64,000 nt of DNA from DAISKN01 sp963716925. GTDB taxonomy: Bacteria > Acidobacteriota > Vicinamibacteria > Marinacidobacterales > SMYC01. The notes beneath the pieces are model-generated. The model was not told where the DNA came from, did not search any database, and saw nothing but the letters and a program-made list of their open reading frames with translations. The DNA is taken from contig CAVQUX010000014.1 in NCBI GenBank assembly GCA_963716925.1, forward strand, positions 1,054,001 through 1,118,000. Reading direction: 5' to 3'. This document shows, one piece after another, positions 35,250 to 44,145 of this stretch. Made by a program: the position numbers and the translations under genes. Numbering within the stretch: position 1 is the first letter of the stretch; each line of letters starts with the position of its first letter.

Positions 35250-36494
35250 GTGCCAGAGAAGACCCTTGGCTTGATTCTCGGGGGAGGACGAGGCGAGCGC
35301 CTCTTCCCCCTCACCAAGGAGCGCTCCAAGCCGGCGGTACCTTTCGCCGGCAAGTACCGCCTGGTGGACGTCCCCATCAGCAACTGCATCAACGCCGCGA
35401 TCCGCCGTATCTTCGTCCTCACGCAGTTCAACTCCGCCTCGCTTCACAATCACATCAGCCGCACCTATCGCTTCGACGCCTTCGGCCGGAGCTTCGTCGA
35501 CATCCTCGCCGCCGAGCAGACGCTCGAGAGCAAGAACTGGTACCAGGGCACGGCCGACGCCGTGCGCCAGAACCTGCGCCACATCGTGAGCCGCGGCGGC
35601 GTCGATCGAACGCTGATCCTGAGCGGCGACCAGCTCTACCGGATGAACCTGCGCGAGCTCGTCGAGCAGCACAAGAAGACGAAGGCCGAGGTCACGGTCG
35701 CCGTCACCCCGGTTCCGCGCGAGGACACCTCCCGCTACGGGATTCTCAAGATCGACGAGTCCCTGGCGGTCACCCATTTCGTCGAGAAGCCGGCGCCGGA
35801 AGCGCTCGAAGGGATGGAGTCCGAAGGCGGATTCCTCGGCTCGATGGGAATCTACCTCTTCGACCGGCAGGTGCTGGAAGACGTCCTCGGCGACTCGGAG
35901 GATCGCGACTTCGGACATCACATCCTCCCCCGCCTCCTGGGCAGCCGGAGACTCTACGCCTATCCCTTCGACGGATACTTCGAGGACGTGGGAACGATCC
36001 GCTCGTTCTACAACGCGAACCTGCTCCTGACGGATCCCCTTCCCCGCTTCAACTTCTACGAGCCACTGGCGCCGATCTATACAAATCCGCGCTTCCTTCC
36101 CGGAAGCAAGATCGACGACTGTCAGCTGGTGCGCTCGCTCGTGACCGAGGGCTGCATCCTGAACCAGTGCCGGGTCGAGCGCTCGATCGTCGGGATTCGG
36201 GCCCGCATCGAGAGAGGAGCGTCGGTAAAGGAATCGATCGTGATGGGGGCCGACTACTACCAGGTACCCGAGGTCATCGCCGAGGATTTCGCCCGGGGGA
36301 CTCCTCCCATCGGGATCGGCGAGGGCTCCGTCGTCGAGCGCGCGATCGTCGACAAGAACGCGCGAATCGGCCGCGGGGCCCGGGTCGTGAATCGAAATGG
36401 AAGCGATCACGAGGACGGAGAGAACTATTTCATCCGCGACGGAATCGTGATCATCCCCAAGGACGCCGTGGTCCCTGACGGGACCGAGATATAA
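35250..36494 (+). CDS. glgC: Glucose-1-phosphate adenylyltransferase
   Basis: Makes ADP-glucose for glycogen. 414 residues. The nucleotide-binding LGLILGGGRGERLFPLTKERSKPAVPFAGKYR-region (residues 6-37) is diagnostic, followed by WYQGTADAVRQN, SGDQLYRM and the glucose-1-phosphate site FVEKP. The C-terminal left-handed beta-helix domain (SIVGIRARIERGA, VERAIVDKNARIGRGARV) is complete. GTG start at 35250. No other glycogen genes are in the window. Confidence 0.96.
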   Translation: MPEKTLGLILGGGRGERLFPLTKERSKPAVPFAGKYRLVDVPISNCINAAIRRIFVLTQFNSASLHNHISRTYRFDAFGRSFVDILAAEQTLESKNWYQGTADAVRQNLRHIVSRGGVDRTLILSGDQLYRMNLRELVEQHKKTKAEVTVAVTPVPREDTSRYGILKIDESLAVTHFVEKPAPEALEGMESEGGFLGSMGIYLFDRQVLEDVLGDSEDRDFGHHILPRLLGSRRLYAYPFDGYFEDVGTIRSFYNANLLLTDPLPRFNFYEPLAPIYTNPRFLPGSKIDDCQLVRSLVTEGCILNQCRVERSIVGIRARIERGASVKESIVMGADYYQVPEVIAEDFARGTPPIGIGEGSVVERAIVDKNARIGRGARVVNRNGSDHEDGENYFIRDGIVIIPKDAVVPDGTEI

Positions 36495-36513
36495 AAGTAT
36501 TTCGGGCTCGCCG

Positions 36514-36550
36514 GACCCCGGGGCGAAAATCCCACGGCGGACCCGGGGTC
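36514..36550. terminator. Perfect 9-bp inverted repeat after glgC
   Basis: GACCCCGGG (36514-36522) and CCCGGGGTC (36542-36550) with a 19-base loop, beginning about 20 bases after the glgC stop. There is no T-run, so if it terminates transcription it is not a classic intrinsic terminator. Confidence 0.3.
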
Positions 36551-36573
36551 GGCCCCTAAGTCTCGCAGGATGA

Positions 36574-37455
36574 ATGCTTCGCCGGCTCTTATCGCGGCAT
36601 CGCTCTTGCATTTCCCGTTCCGGACGCATGCTTCTCCCGGAGACGATCCACCCGCCGACTCTCCTCCGCCTCCTCCGCGGCATCGACGGGCTTCCCCGCA
36701 GCGCGACCGGGGCGTTCGCGTTCACCGATGGGGACAAGGCGGAGGGGACGGTCCTCATCGAGGACCAGCGCATCTGCTGGGCGGCGTCGTCGGAGATGGA
36801 GAACCGTCTCACCGACCTCCTGCGAGTCCAGGGACTGACGCCGCTCTCGCCCACGGCGTTCGAAGAGGTGTACCAGGAGTGCCATCGCACGAACCTTCCG
36901 CTCGGCGAAACCCTGATGGCGCGGGGTCTCGTCTCGCGCGAAGGCCTGAGGAGCGCCCTGAGGCAGCACACCGCTGAAGCGATCGCCCGGCTCGCGGGCG
37001 CCGACAGCCTGACTCTGACCTGGTCTTTCCACCGCAACCAGCGCTACGACGCGCAGTTCACTTTCGGCACGACGGAGATCGTGTGCTGCATAGGGGCGCT
37101 GGGCCTCGAGCCGAAGGCGGTGGAAGCGGACCGGACGCTTCGCGAGGTGACTCCGGAGCAATCAGTCGGCGTCGCGTTTCTGGCGGGCAGCTGCCACGGG
37201 CTTCCCGTGGCTCAGGTTTCCGCAGAGAGCTGGAGCTGCCAGTCTCTGCTCGATCTCGGCGATTGGGCCCTCGCCGCCCTCGGCGACGGCGATGCCGATG
37301 GAAGCGTTCTCGCTTCCGACACCATGAGCTCCCTGAAGCGCGCGTGGCGGTCGGGAGATACGGTCTTCGTTCGCTGGACCGGAGAGGGGGAGCCGCCCGC
37401 GAGCCGCCCCGCGGAGAAGTTCGATCTCGAGCGACGAACCCTCATCACCCGCTGA
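36574..37455 (+). CDS. DUF4388 (PATAN-like) domain protein
   Basis: 293 residues from ATG 36574; a later ATG at 36628 is possible and would begin at LLPETIHPPTLLRLL. The DUF4388 signature is the strand-turn pattern SATGAFAFTDGDKAEGTVLIEDQRICWAAS. A helical segment with paired LGETLMARGLVSREGLRSALRQH follows. The C-terminal 120 residues are of unknown fold. DUF4388 proteins are typical of Acidobacteriota and Myxococcota signalling and motility pathways. Two related proteins lie at 48.7-50.5 and 54.2-56.1 kb. Confidence 0.75.
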   Translation: MLRRLLSRHRSCISRSGRMLLPETIHPPTLLRLLRGIDGLPRSATGAFAFTDGDKAEGTVLIEDQRICWAASSEMENRLTDLLRVQGLTPLSPTAFEEVYQECHRTNLPLGETLMARGLVSREGLRSALRQHTAEAIARLAGADSLTLTWSFHRNQRYDAQFTFGTTEIVCCIGALGLEPKAVEADRTLREVTPEQSVGVAFLAGSCHGLPVAQVSAESWSCQSLLDLGDWALAALGDGDADGSVLASDTMSSLKRAWRSGDTVFVRWTGEGEPPASRPAEKFDLERRTLITR

Positions 37456-37586
37456 CCGAAGGCGGCCCAGCCACCCGTTTGTCGTCTAACCTTGGGAGAA
37501 CGCGAAGTCGCCGGGAGAAGAAGGGCTTATCATTGTTGACGCCGCTGTCCAGGGAGGCAGGAATTTCAACCGTCCTTTCTTGAGAG

Positions 37587-38321
37587 ATGTCGTTCGAAGC
37601 CGAGATTCGATTGCTGGCCGAGAAGCTCCGCGGGGCGCGCCGCGTCGTCGCCCTCACCGGAGCCGGCGTCTCCGCGGAGAGCGGAGTCCCGACGTTTCGC
37701 GGCGCCGACGGCCTGTGGCGCAACTTCCGGCCCGAGGATCTGGCGACGCCTCGAGCGTTCGCTCGAGACCCGGTTCTCGTATGGGAGTGGTACGACTGGC
37801 GTCGCCAGAAGGTCGCCGCCTGCTCTCCCAACGACGGCCACCGCGCGCTCGCGGATCTGGGGCGACAGGCGTTCGCGTTCGATCTCGTGACCCAGAACGT
37901 CGACGGTCTTCATCGGCTCGCGGGATCGAGCCCGGTCTGGGAGCTTCACGGAAGCCTCTGGAATCTTCGCTGTACCGCTTGTTCCCGCGATCGGGAGGAA
38001 CGGCGCGCACCTCTTCCGTCGATCCCTCCGCGATGCGAATGCGGCGGTCTCGAGCGCCCGGGGGTCGTCTGGTTCGGCGAGTCTCTTCCGCCGGACGTTC
38101 TCTCGCACGCGTTCGATGCAGCGAACCGAGCCGACGTGTTCCTCGTCGTGGGAACGTCGGCCCTCGTGCACCCCGCGGCCACGCTTCCCGAGGTGGCGGG
38201 GGAGCAAGGCGCCCTGGTGGTCGAGGTGAACCCCGAGCTCACGCCTTTGAGCGGGCTCGTCGACCTGCGTCTCGCCGGTCCTTCGGCGGAGATCCTTCCG
38301 CGCATTCTCGAAGCGCTCTGA
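37587..38321 (+). CDS. cobB: NAD-dependent protein deacylase, sirtuin class III
   Basis: 244 residues. NAD-binding GAGVSAESGVPTFRG, TQNVDGLH, catalytic His121 in ELHGSLW and four zinc cysteines (129, 132, 150, 152). The Tyr69-x-x-Arg72 pair in WYDWRRQK matches the SIRT5/CobB class that accepts acidic acyl groups (succinyl, malonyl). It starts a run of same-strand genes, nine bases before radC. Confidence 0.94.
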   Translation: MSFEAEIRLLAEKLRGARRVVALTGAGVSAESGVPTFRGADGLWRNFRPEDLATPRAFARDPVLVWEWYDWRRQKVAACSPNDGHRALADLGRQAFAFDLVTQNVDGLHRLAGSSPVWELHGSLWNLRCTACSRDREERRAPLPSIPPRCECGGLERPGVVWFGESLPPDVLSHAFDAANRADVFLVVGTSALVHPAATLPEVAGEQGALVVEVNPELTPLSGLVDLRLAGPSAEILPRILEAL

Positions 38322-38330
38322 GAGCCGCCC

Positions 38331-39038
38331 GTGGAGACCCCACCCACCGCGCGCGACTCGGCGAACGGGCTCCGGTTCCTGACGCCGGCCGACCGGCCGC
38401 GCGAGAAGCTCCTCGAGCTCGGCGTCGAGAGCCTCGGAGTGAACGAGCTCGTCGCGGTCCTGCTGGGCTCGGGGACCCGGTCCCGCTCGGTGCTGGAGCT
38501 CGCGAACCAGGTTCTCGACCGGACGGGCGGCCTCGAGGGCCTCTCGCGATCGAGCGCGGCTGAGCTCGCGCGGGTCCCGGGCTTGAAGGAGGCCCGGGTC
38601 GCGAAGATACTCGCGGCCATCGAGCTCGGACGCAGAGCGGCTTCACCGCCGCTCTCACCCAGGCCTCAATTCCGCCTTCCCGGAGACGCGGCGCGCTTTC
38701 TCCTTCCGCGCTTCGGAACCCGGCCGCTCGAGGCGTTCGGAATCCTGGTGCTCGACACGCGAAACCGGCTGAAGCAGCTCCAAATCGTCTCGACGGGAAG
38801 CCTCAGCGGCTCTCTCGTCCATCCCCGCGAGGTCTTCCGCGAGGCGACGATGCTCCAGGGCGCTTCGATCATCGCTTTCCACAACCACCCCTCGGGAGAT
38901 CCCGAGCCCTCCCGCGAGGACCGCGAGCTCACGCTCCGGCTGGTACGCGCGGGACAGATCCTCGGGATCGAGCTCCTCGATCACGTGATCGTCGCCTCCG
39001 GCCGCTACTGGAGCTTCAAGGAGCGGGGAGAGATGTGA
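38331..39038 (+). CDS. radC: RadC-family JAB/MPN domain protein
   Basis: 235 residues: an N-terminal helix-hairpin-helix part (LSRSSAAELARVPGLKEARVAKILAAIELG) and a C-terminal JAB1/MPN domain with the metal motif HNHPSGD (184-190). A metalloprotein often mis-named a DNA repair protein; its true role is unclear. GTG start nine bases after the sirtuin gene. Confidence 0.93.
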   Translation: METPPTARDSANGLRFLTPADRPREKLLELGVESLGVNELVAVLLGSGTRSRSVLELANQVLDRTGGLEGLSRSSAAELARVPGLKEARVAKILAAIELGRRAASPPLSPRPQFRLPGDAARFLLPRFGTRPLEAFGILVLDTRNRLKQLQIVSTGSLSGSLVHPREVFREATMLQGASIIAFHNHPSGDPEPSREDRELTLRLVRAGQILGIELLDHVIVASGRYWSFKERGEM

Positions 39039-39115
39039 GCCCTCAGCCCCAGCGCATTGAGTGAAGCCGGGCTTGCGAAACCGGCCCATTCTCGCCAAAC
39101 TCCACGGGCTTGCCC

Positions 39116-40291
39116 ATGCGCGAGAAAATCCTTTTCATCGATTGCTCGTCGGGAGTGAGCGGGGACATGCTCCTCGGGGCGCTCGTGGATCTCGGTTTGC
39201 CGCTCGCCGCGTTGAAGCGCGAGCTCTCGAAGCTTCCGGTCTCCGGGTTTCGACTGACGCGCTCCCGGGGCGCTCGGGGAGGGGTGAGCGGGACGCACTT
39301 GCGCGTCAAGACTCCTGGCGATCGGGGTTACCGTCACTGGTCGGATTTCGAGCGTATCCTCCGCAGGAGCCGACTCTCCCCCGGAGTGAAGTCGCGCTCC
39401 CTCGCCCTCGTCCGGCGTCTCTTCGAAGCCGAGGCCGTGGTCCACGGCGAGACCGCGGAGAGCGTTCACCTTCACGAGCTCGGCTCTCTCGACACTCTGG
39501 TGGACGTGGTCGGCGCCGTGGCCGGGCTCGAGCTCCTCGGCGTTTCGGAGGTGGTTTGCTCGGCGGTGAACGTCGGCGGCGGCTTCGTCGAGACCGAGCA
39601 CGGCCGTATGACGGTGCCCGCACCGGCGACGGCGCTTCTTCTCGAAGGGGCTCCGGTGTTCTCCGATGGTGAGGATTTCGAGCGCACCACGCCTACCGGG
39701 GCGCTCCTGGCCACGGGCCTATCGAGCCGGTTCGGGGCCTTCCCGGGGATGATCCTGCGGAAGGTCGGCTACGGTCTCGGGACCCGGGATCCCGCGCGCG
39801 GACGCCCGAACGCCCTCCGGCTCGTCCTGGGGGAGAGCGAGCGGGGCGGATCGGAGACGGTGCTGGTCCTGGAAGCGACCATCGACGACATGACTCCGGA
39901 GCAGATGGGCTATCTTCAGGAGAGGCTTCTCGAAGCCGCCCTGGACGTATTCCTGACCCCAGTAATAATGAAGAAGAACCGGCCCGGGGTGAACGTCACG
40001 GTCATCGCCCGGCCGGAGGCGCGGGAGAGGGTGAGCGAGATCCTCTTCACCGAGGGGACGACCCTCGGGGTCCGCTATCATGAGGTTCGGCGCGAGGCAC
40101 TCGAAAGGCGCTTCGTGTCCGTCGCGACACCCTACGGCAAAGTGAGCGTGAAAGAGGGGCTTCTCGGGGGCAAGGTCGTGAACCGGGCCCCGGAGCTCGA
40201 AGACTGCCGGAAGCTCGCGACCGCGAGGAAGGTGCCGCTCAAGGAGATTCAACGAGCCGCCATGCAAGCGTTCGGGAGAAGCAATGAGTGA
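39116..40291 (+). CDS. larC: Nickel pincer cofactor synthase LarC
   Basis: Inserts nickel into the pyridinium dithiocarboxylate cofactor of lactate racemase-type enzymes. About 391 residues. The N-terminal IDCSSGVSGDMLLGALVDLG, HLHELGSLDTLVDVVGA and TTPTGALL are typical. In this copy the usual LarC1/LarC2 parts lie in one continuous frame, whereas in Lactobacillus they are joined by programmed frameshifting. LarB and LarE are not in the window. ATG 39116 is chosen over a TTG six bases earlier. Its end overlaps the next gene by eight bases. Confidence 0.92.
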   Translation: MREKILFIDCSSGVSGDMLLGALVDLGLPLAALKRELSKLPVSGFRLTRSRGARGGVSGTHLRVKTPGDRGYRHWSDFERILRRSRLSPGVKSRSLALVRRLFEAEAVVHGETAESVHLHELGSLDTLVDVVGAVAGLELLGVSEVVCSAVNVGGGFVETEHGRMTVPAPATALLLEGAPVFSDGEDFERTTPTGALLATGLSSRFGAFPGMILRKVGYGLGTRDPARGRPNALRLVLGESERGGSETVLVLEATIDDMTPEQMGYLQERLLEAALDVFLTPVIMKKNRPGVNVTVIARPEARERVSEILFTEGTTLGVRYHEVRREALERRFVSVATPYGKVSVKEGLLGGKVVNRAPELEDCRKLATARKVPLKEIQRAAMQAFGRSNE

Positions 40292-40613
40292 AGAAATAAC
40301 GATCGAGGATTTCGCGAAGATCGACCTCCGGGTCGCCAGGGTGGTCGAGGCTTCCGCCATCGAGGGCGCCGATCGCCTCCTGAGGCTGGTCGTCGACCTC
40401 GGCGGCGAGACCCGGCAGCTGGTGGCGGGGATCAAGAAGACCTACGCGCCCGAGGCCCTCGTGGGAAAGCACATCATCGTGGTGGCGAACCTGAAGCCCG
40501 CCGAGCTCCGGGGCGTCCAGTCGCGCGGCATGCTCCTCGCCGCCACGACGGACGAAGGACCCATCGTGGCGACGTTCGAGAGGGAGGTCGCGCCGGGAAG
40601 CAAGGTCAAGTAG
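40284..40613 (+). CDS. Stand-alone MetRS-type C-terminal tRNA-binding domain protein
   Basis: 109 residues forming one OB-fold tRNA-binding domain as found at the C-terminus of MetG, in Arc1p/EMAPII and in CsaA. Signature: FAKIDLRVARVVEAS, DRLLRLVVDLGG, RQLVAGIKK and VVANLKPAELRGVQSRGMLLAA. It could supply tRNA affinity in trans to a truncated methionyl-tRNA synthetase. It overlaps larC by eight bases and its stop overlaps the next start by one base, so translation is coupled. Confidence 0.9.
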   Translation: MSEEITIEDFAKIDLRVARVVEASAIEGADRLLRLVVDLGGETRQLVAGIKKTYAPEALVGKHIIVVANLKPAELRGVQSRGMLLAATTDEGPIVATFEREVAPGSKVK

Positions 40614-42814
40614 TGCGTCTTCTCCTCGCCGGGGGCATCGCCCTGGGCACCCTCGGAATGAGCTGCGCTCCCCGCGGATGCTCGGAGCCCGATCTCCGGG
40701 ACGTCCTTCGCGATCGCATTCCCGTCGCGGAGAAGCGCTTCGATGGAGTGCTCCTGGAGCTCGGGGCGCCGCAGGCGCTTCCGTTCCTCGGCGACGGATG
40801 GTCGTACGGCGAGCCCGCCCCCGACGGCAGCCTGTTTCGATGGGCGGTGACCGAGCGCTCGACGTTCCGATTCGAGAGCGAGCGGGAGGGAACGCACCTT
40901 GCCTATTTCGAGTGCGCGCCCTTCGTCTACCCTGGAAGCCCTGCCCAGTGGCTCGCCGTCGTCGCCAACGGCGTCGAGCTCGATCCCATCGAGCTCCGGC
41001 CGGGCCGTGAGCGCTACCCCGTTCCCCTCCCTCTCCTCCGCGGCGAGAATCGGATCGAGCTTCGCTTCCGCTACGCCGGCGAGCCCGTAAGATCTTCGCG
41101 GGAGAAGCGCCGCCTCGCCGCCGCCTTCTACCGTTTCGAGGTTCCGTTCGAGGACTTCCGCGCCCGCGCCGGTCCGTTCGGCGCCACGAACGGCGGGGTC
41201 CTGGTCCCTTCGGGCGGGCGGATTTCCTTCTTCCTCGAGCTCCCGCCGCGAGCGCGCCTCCGGCTCGGCGTGGGCGCGGAGGATCCACCGCAGCTCCGCG
41301 CTCCTGCGGGCTCCGCGGTCACGGTCACGATCGCCGCTGAGGAGGGCGAGCTCTGGAAGGAGACGTTCACGCTTCCGCGGATCGGCGCGGAGACGTGGGG
41401 GAGGGAATTGCCGGCCCTTCCCGAGTCTCCCGTCGAGGTGACATTTCTTGCGGAAGACCACGACCTCCTCCTGCGTCCGGAGATCCTGGTCCCCCCGGTG
41501 GAGAAGCAACGTTTCGCTTCGAGGCCTTTGGGCGCTCGACCGAACGTCGTCGTCCTCGTCCTCGACGGCGCGAGCGCGATGCGCATGGGCCTCTATGGCG
41601 GTAAAGAGAAGACGACTCCGGTTCTCGATGCCCTCGGCCGTGAGAGCGTCGTCTTCGATACCGTCGTGTCCCAGGCGGTCTATACGATCGCTTCCGTCGG
41701 CTCGCTTCTCACCGGGCAGTATCCCGAAAGGCATCAGAGCGTTTCTTTCGCCGATCGGCTGCGGGACGACGTGGTCACTCTTCCTTCGATCCTGAGCAGC
41801 GCCGGCTACCGGACGGCCGCGTTCCCGGGAAACGCGGTGGTGTCGAAGACCTTCGGCCTGAATCGCGGCTACCAGGAGTTCTTTCCCGTCTGGGAGCGCG
41901 AGGGCTACACCGGCCACGGCGACTCGGTGGTGAAGGCGTTCGAGGGCTGGCTCGCGGAGCGTCCGCAAGAGCCGTTCTTCGCCTACGTTCACCTGCGCGA
42001 GCCGCACTTCCCGTACAACCCGCCTCCTCCTTTCGATTCGCGATTCGGCCCCGGCGCTCCCTTTCCCGGCGGCATCGACGACACCGCCGTCGTCGACGAC
42101 CTCAACCGCAAAGCCGCATCCGGCGAGTCGCCGAGCGAGGCAGTCCTCGCGCGAGTCCGAGGGCTCTACCTCGGGAACCTCGCTTACGCCGATTCCCTCG
42201 TAGGAGAGATCCTGGGAATGCTCGAGCCCTCGACGATCGTCGTGGTCACCGCGGATCACGGCGAAGCGCTCTTCGAGCACGGCTTTCTCGGCCACAATAC
42301 GCAGCTCTACGAGGAGAGCATCCGGATTCCGCTCCTCATCCGGGCGCCGGGGTTCGCTCCCCGCCGCGTCCCCGACCTGGTGGAGCTCATCGACCTCACT
42401 CCGACCCTCCTGGAGCTCGCGGGAGTCGACGAGGCTTCCGGACTCCAGGGTCGAAGCCTCGTGCCCGCCCTCGCCGGTGAATCGCTCGAAGGGCCGAAGC
42501 TCGCTTTCAGCCGTACGCTCTGGGCGAAGCCGCGCTACTCCGCGCGCAGCAAGCGCTACAAACTCATCTGGGATAGCCGCACGGGAGCGTCCGAGCTCTA
42601 CGACCTCGAAAGCGATCCCGAAGAGCGAACCACCCTCGAGAGCCGCGTTCGAGAGGGATACCTGAAGGAGGAGCTCTTCCTCTGGTACCGCGAGCAGGAG
42701 CGGCTCAAGGCCGGAGATCCCTCGCCGGACGACGCCGTCCTTTCGGAGGAGGAACGCCGCCGGCTCGAGTCTCTGCACTACGTCGAGCACCTGCCGGAAA
42801 AGGAGCCCCGGTGA
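40613..42814 (+). CDS. Sulfatase-superfamily lipoprotein with Thr in place of the formylglycine Cys
   Basis: 733 residues. A lipoprotein-type N-terminus (GTLGMSCAP), about 280 residues of beta-rich domain, then an alkaline-phosphatase-superfamily domain: NVVVLVLDGASAMRMGLYGG, TIASVGSLLTGQYPERH, TADHGEALFEHGFLGHN, and IPLLIRAPG. The nucleophile position, normally Cys or Ser in CxPSR, is Thr358, as in phosphoethanolamine and phosphoglycerol transferases. It may therefore be a hydrolase or transferase of phospho groups rather than a sulfatase. Likely anchored in the periplasm. GTG start. Confidence 0.85.
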   Translation: MRLLLAGGIALGTLGMSCAPRGCSEPDLRDVLRDRIPVAEKRFDGVLLELGAPQALPFLGDGWSYGEPAPDGSLFRWAVTERSTFRFESEREGTHLAYFECAPFVYPGSPAQWLAVVANGVELDPIELRPGRERYPVPLPLLRGENRIELRFRYAGEPVRSSREKRRLAAAFYRFEVPFEDFRARAGPFGATNGGVLVPSGGRISFFLELPPRARLRLGVGAEDPPQLRAPAGSAVTVTIAAEEGELWKETFTLPRIGAETWGRELPALPESPVEVTFLAEDHDLLLRPEILVPPVEKQRFASRPLGARPNVVVLVLDGASAMRMGLYGGKEKTTPVLDALGRESVVFDTVVSQAVYTIASVGSLLTGQYPERHQSVSFADRLRDDVVTLPSILSSAGYRTAAFPGNAVVSKTFGLNRGYQEFFPVWEREGYTGHGDSVVKAFEGWLAERPQEPFFAYVHLREPHFPYNPPPPFDSRFGPGAPFPGGIDDTAVVDDLNRKAASGESPSEAVLARVRGLYLGNLAYADSLVGEILGMLEPSTIVVVTADHGEALFEHGFLGHNTQLYEESIRIPLLIRAPGFAPRRVPDLVELIDLTPTLLELAGVDEASGLQGRSLVPALAGESLEGPKLAFSRTLWAKPRYSARSKRYKLIWDSRTGASELYDLESDPEERTTLESRVREGYLKEELFLWYREQERLKAGDPSPDDAVLSEEERRRLESLHYVEHLPEKEPR

Positions 42815-43584
42815 TCGACTCCCACGCTCACCTCGAGATGGAGGCCTTCGATCCGGACCGGGAGGAGGTTCTCGCGCGGGCCCGCGCGGTGGGGATCGAG
42901 ACCATTCTGTCGCTGGCGATGATCGACGAGAGCGACTCCTATCGCAATGCGTTTCCATTGATCGACGCCCACGAGAGCCTGGTGACCGCCGTCGGCTGTC
43001 ATCCGCACGACGCGAAGTTGTTCGACGAGCGCGGCGGCGAGGATTTCCTGAAGGGCCTCGCCGCGCGGCCGCGGCTTCTCGCCGTCGGGGAGATCGGACT
43101 CGACTACCACTACAACCTGTCCCCGCCGGAGGTGCAGCGCGACGTCTTCCGCAGACAGATCCGCGTGGCCCGGGATCTCTCGCTTCCCGTCATCGTGCAT
43201 CACCGCGAGGCGGAGTCCGACCTGGTGAAGATCCTCGAGGAGGAGCGGGTGAGCGAGATCGGCGGAATCCTGCACTCGTTCACCGCGGACGTTCTGACGG
43301 CCGAGCGCGCGCTCGAGATGGGCTTCCTCATCTCGTTCTCGGGGATTCTCACTTTCAAGACCGCGGCCCCGCTGCGCGAGGTGGCGCGGCGGCTGCCCCT
43401 GGATCGCCTCCTGGTCGAGAGCGACTGCCCCTACCTGGCGCCCGTGCCCCACCGGGGAAAGAGGAACGAGCCCGCTTTCGTCTTGGACACCCTCCGCTGC
43501 CTTGCCGAGGTGAAGGGGCTCCCGCCTTTGGAGGTCGAGAGGGCCACCGACGCGAATTTCCGCCGTTTCTTCGGTTTATCGTGA
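42811..43584 (+). CDS. tatD: TatD-family metal-dependent hydrolase
   Basis: 257 residues, TIM-barrel amidohydrolase-type nuclease. Metal ligands: DSHAHLEM at the start, VGEIGLDYHY, VIVHHREA, ILHSFTADV and VESDCPYLAP. Members act as 3'-5' DNases or D-aminoacyl-tRNA-deacylase-like enzymes. The GTG start overlaps the stop of the upstream gene by four bases (GTGA). Confidence 0.95.
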   Translation: MIDSHAHLEMEAFDPDREEVLARARAVGIETILSLAMIDESDSYRNAFPLIDAHESLVTAVGCHPHDAKLFDERGGEDFLKGLAARPRLLAVGEIGLDYHYNLSPPEVQRDVFRRQIRVARDLSLPVIVHHREAESDLVKILEEERVSEIGGILHSFTADVLTAERALEMGFLISFSGILTFKTAAPLREVARRLPLDRLLVESDCPYLAPVPHRGKRNEPAFVLDTLRCLAEVKGLPPLEVERATDANFRRFFGLS

Positions 43585-43624
43585 GATTGCCCGTGAGTGG
43601 CTTTTTCGTAATAATGGGGGACCA

Positions 43625-44122
43625 ATGGCGGCGGAGAGCTCGTTCGACATCGTGTGCAAAGTGGACCTCCAGGAAGTGAGGAACGCCATCCAGCACTCGA
43701 TGAAGGAGATCCAGACGCGCTTCGATCTCAAGGGCACCGGCACCGAGATCGAGCTCGTCGACGACGGGGCGGCCATCGAGATCCGTTCCTCCGAGGACCT
43801 GAAGCTCCGGAACGGGAAGGACGTTCTCGAGTCGAAGCTCGTGAAGAGGGGCGTCCCGCTGAAGGCGCTTTCAGAAGGAAAAGTGGAGTCCGCTCTCGGA
43901 GGCACGGTGCGCCTCAAAATCGAGCTCCAGGCGGGGATTCCCATGGAGAAAGCCAAAGAGATCGTTAAGATGGTGAAGACCACCAAGCTCAAGGTGCAGG
44001 CTTCGATCCAGGGGGATCAGGTGCGCGTGAGCGGGAAGAACAAGGACGATCTCCAGTCGGTGATCTCGCTCCTGAAGGAGTCCGAGCTCGGTATCGCCAT
44101 GCAGTTCACCAACTACCGGTAG
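43625..44122 (+). CDS. yajQ: YajQ-family nucleotide-binding protein
   Basis: 165 residues, normal for the family. The N-terminal SSFDIVCKVDLQEVRNAI, TRFDLKGT and C-terminal VRVSGKNKDDLQSVI are diagnostic. Some YajQ proteins have been reported to bind c-di-GMP and act as transcriptional co-regulators, which is of interest given the MshEN-like modules elsewhere in the window. It lies 40 bases after tatD and 23 before the prenyl synthase. Confidence 0.96.
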   Translation: MAAESSFDIVCKVDLQEVRNAIQHSMKEIQTRFDLKGTGTEIELVDDGAAIEIRSSEDLKLRNGKDVLESKLVKRGVPLKALSEGKVESALGGTVRLKIELQAGIPMEKAKEIVKMVKTTKLKVQASIQGDQVRVSGKNKDDLQSVISLLKESELGIAMQFTNYR

Positions 44123-44145
44123 CCGATAAGAGAAGGACTCGAAGG

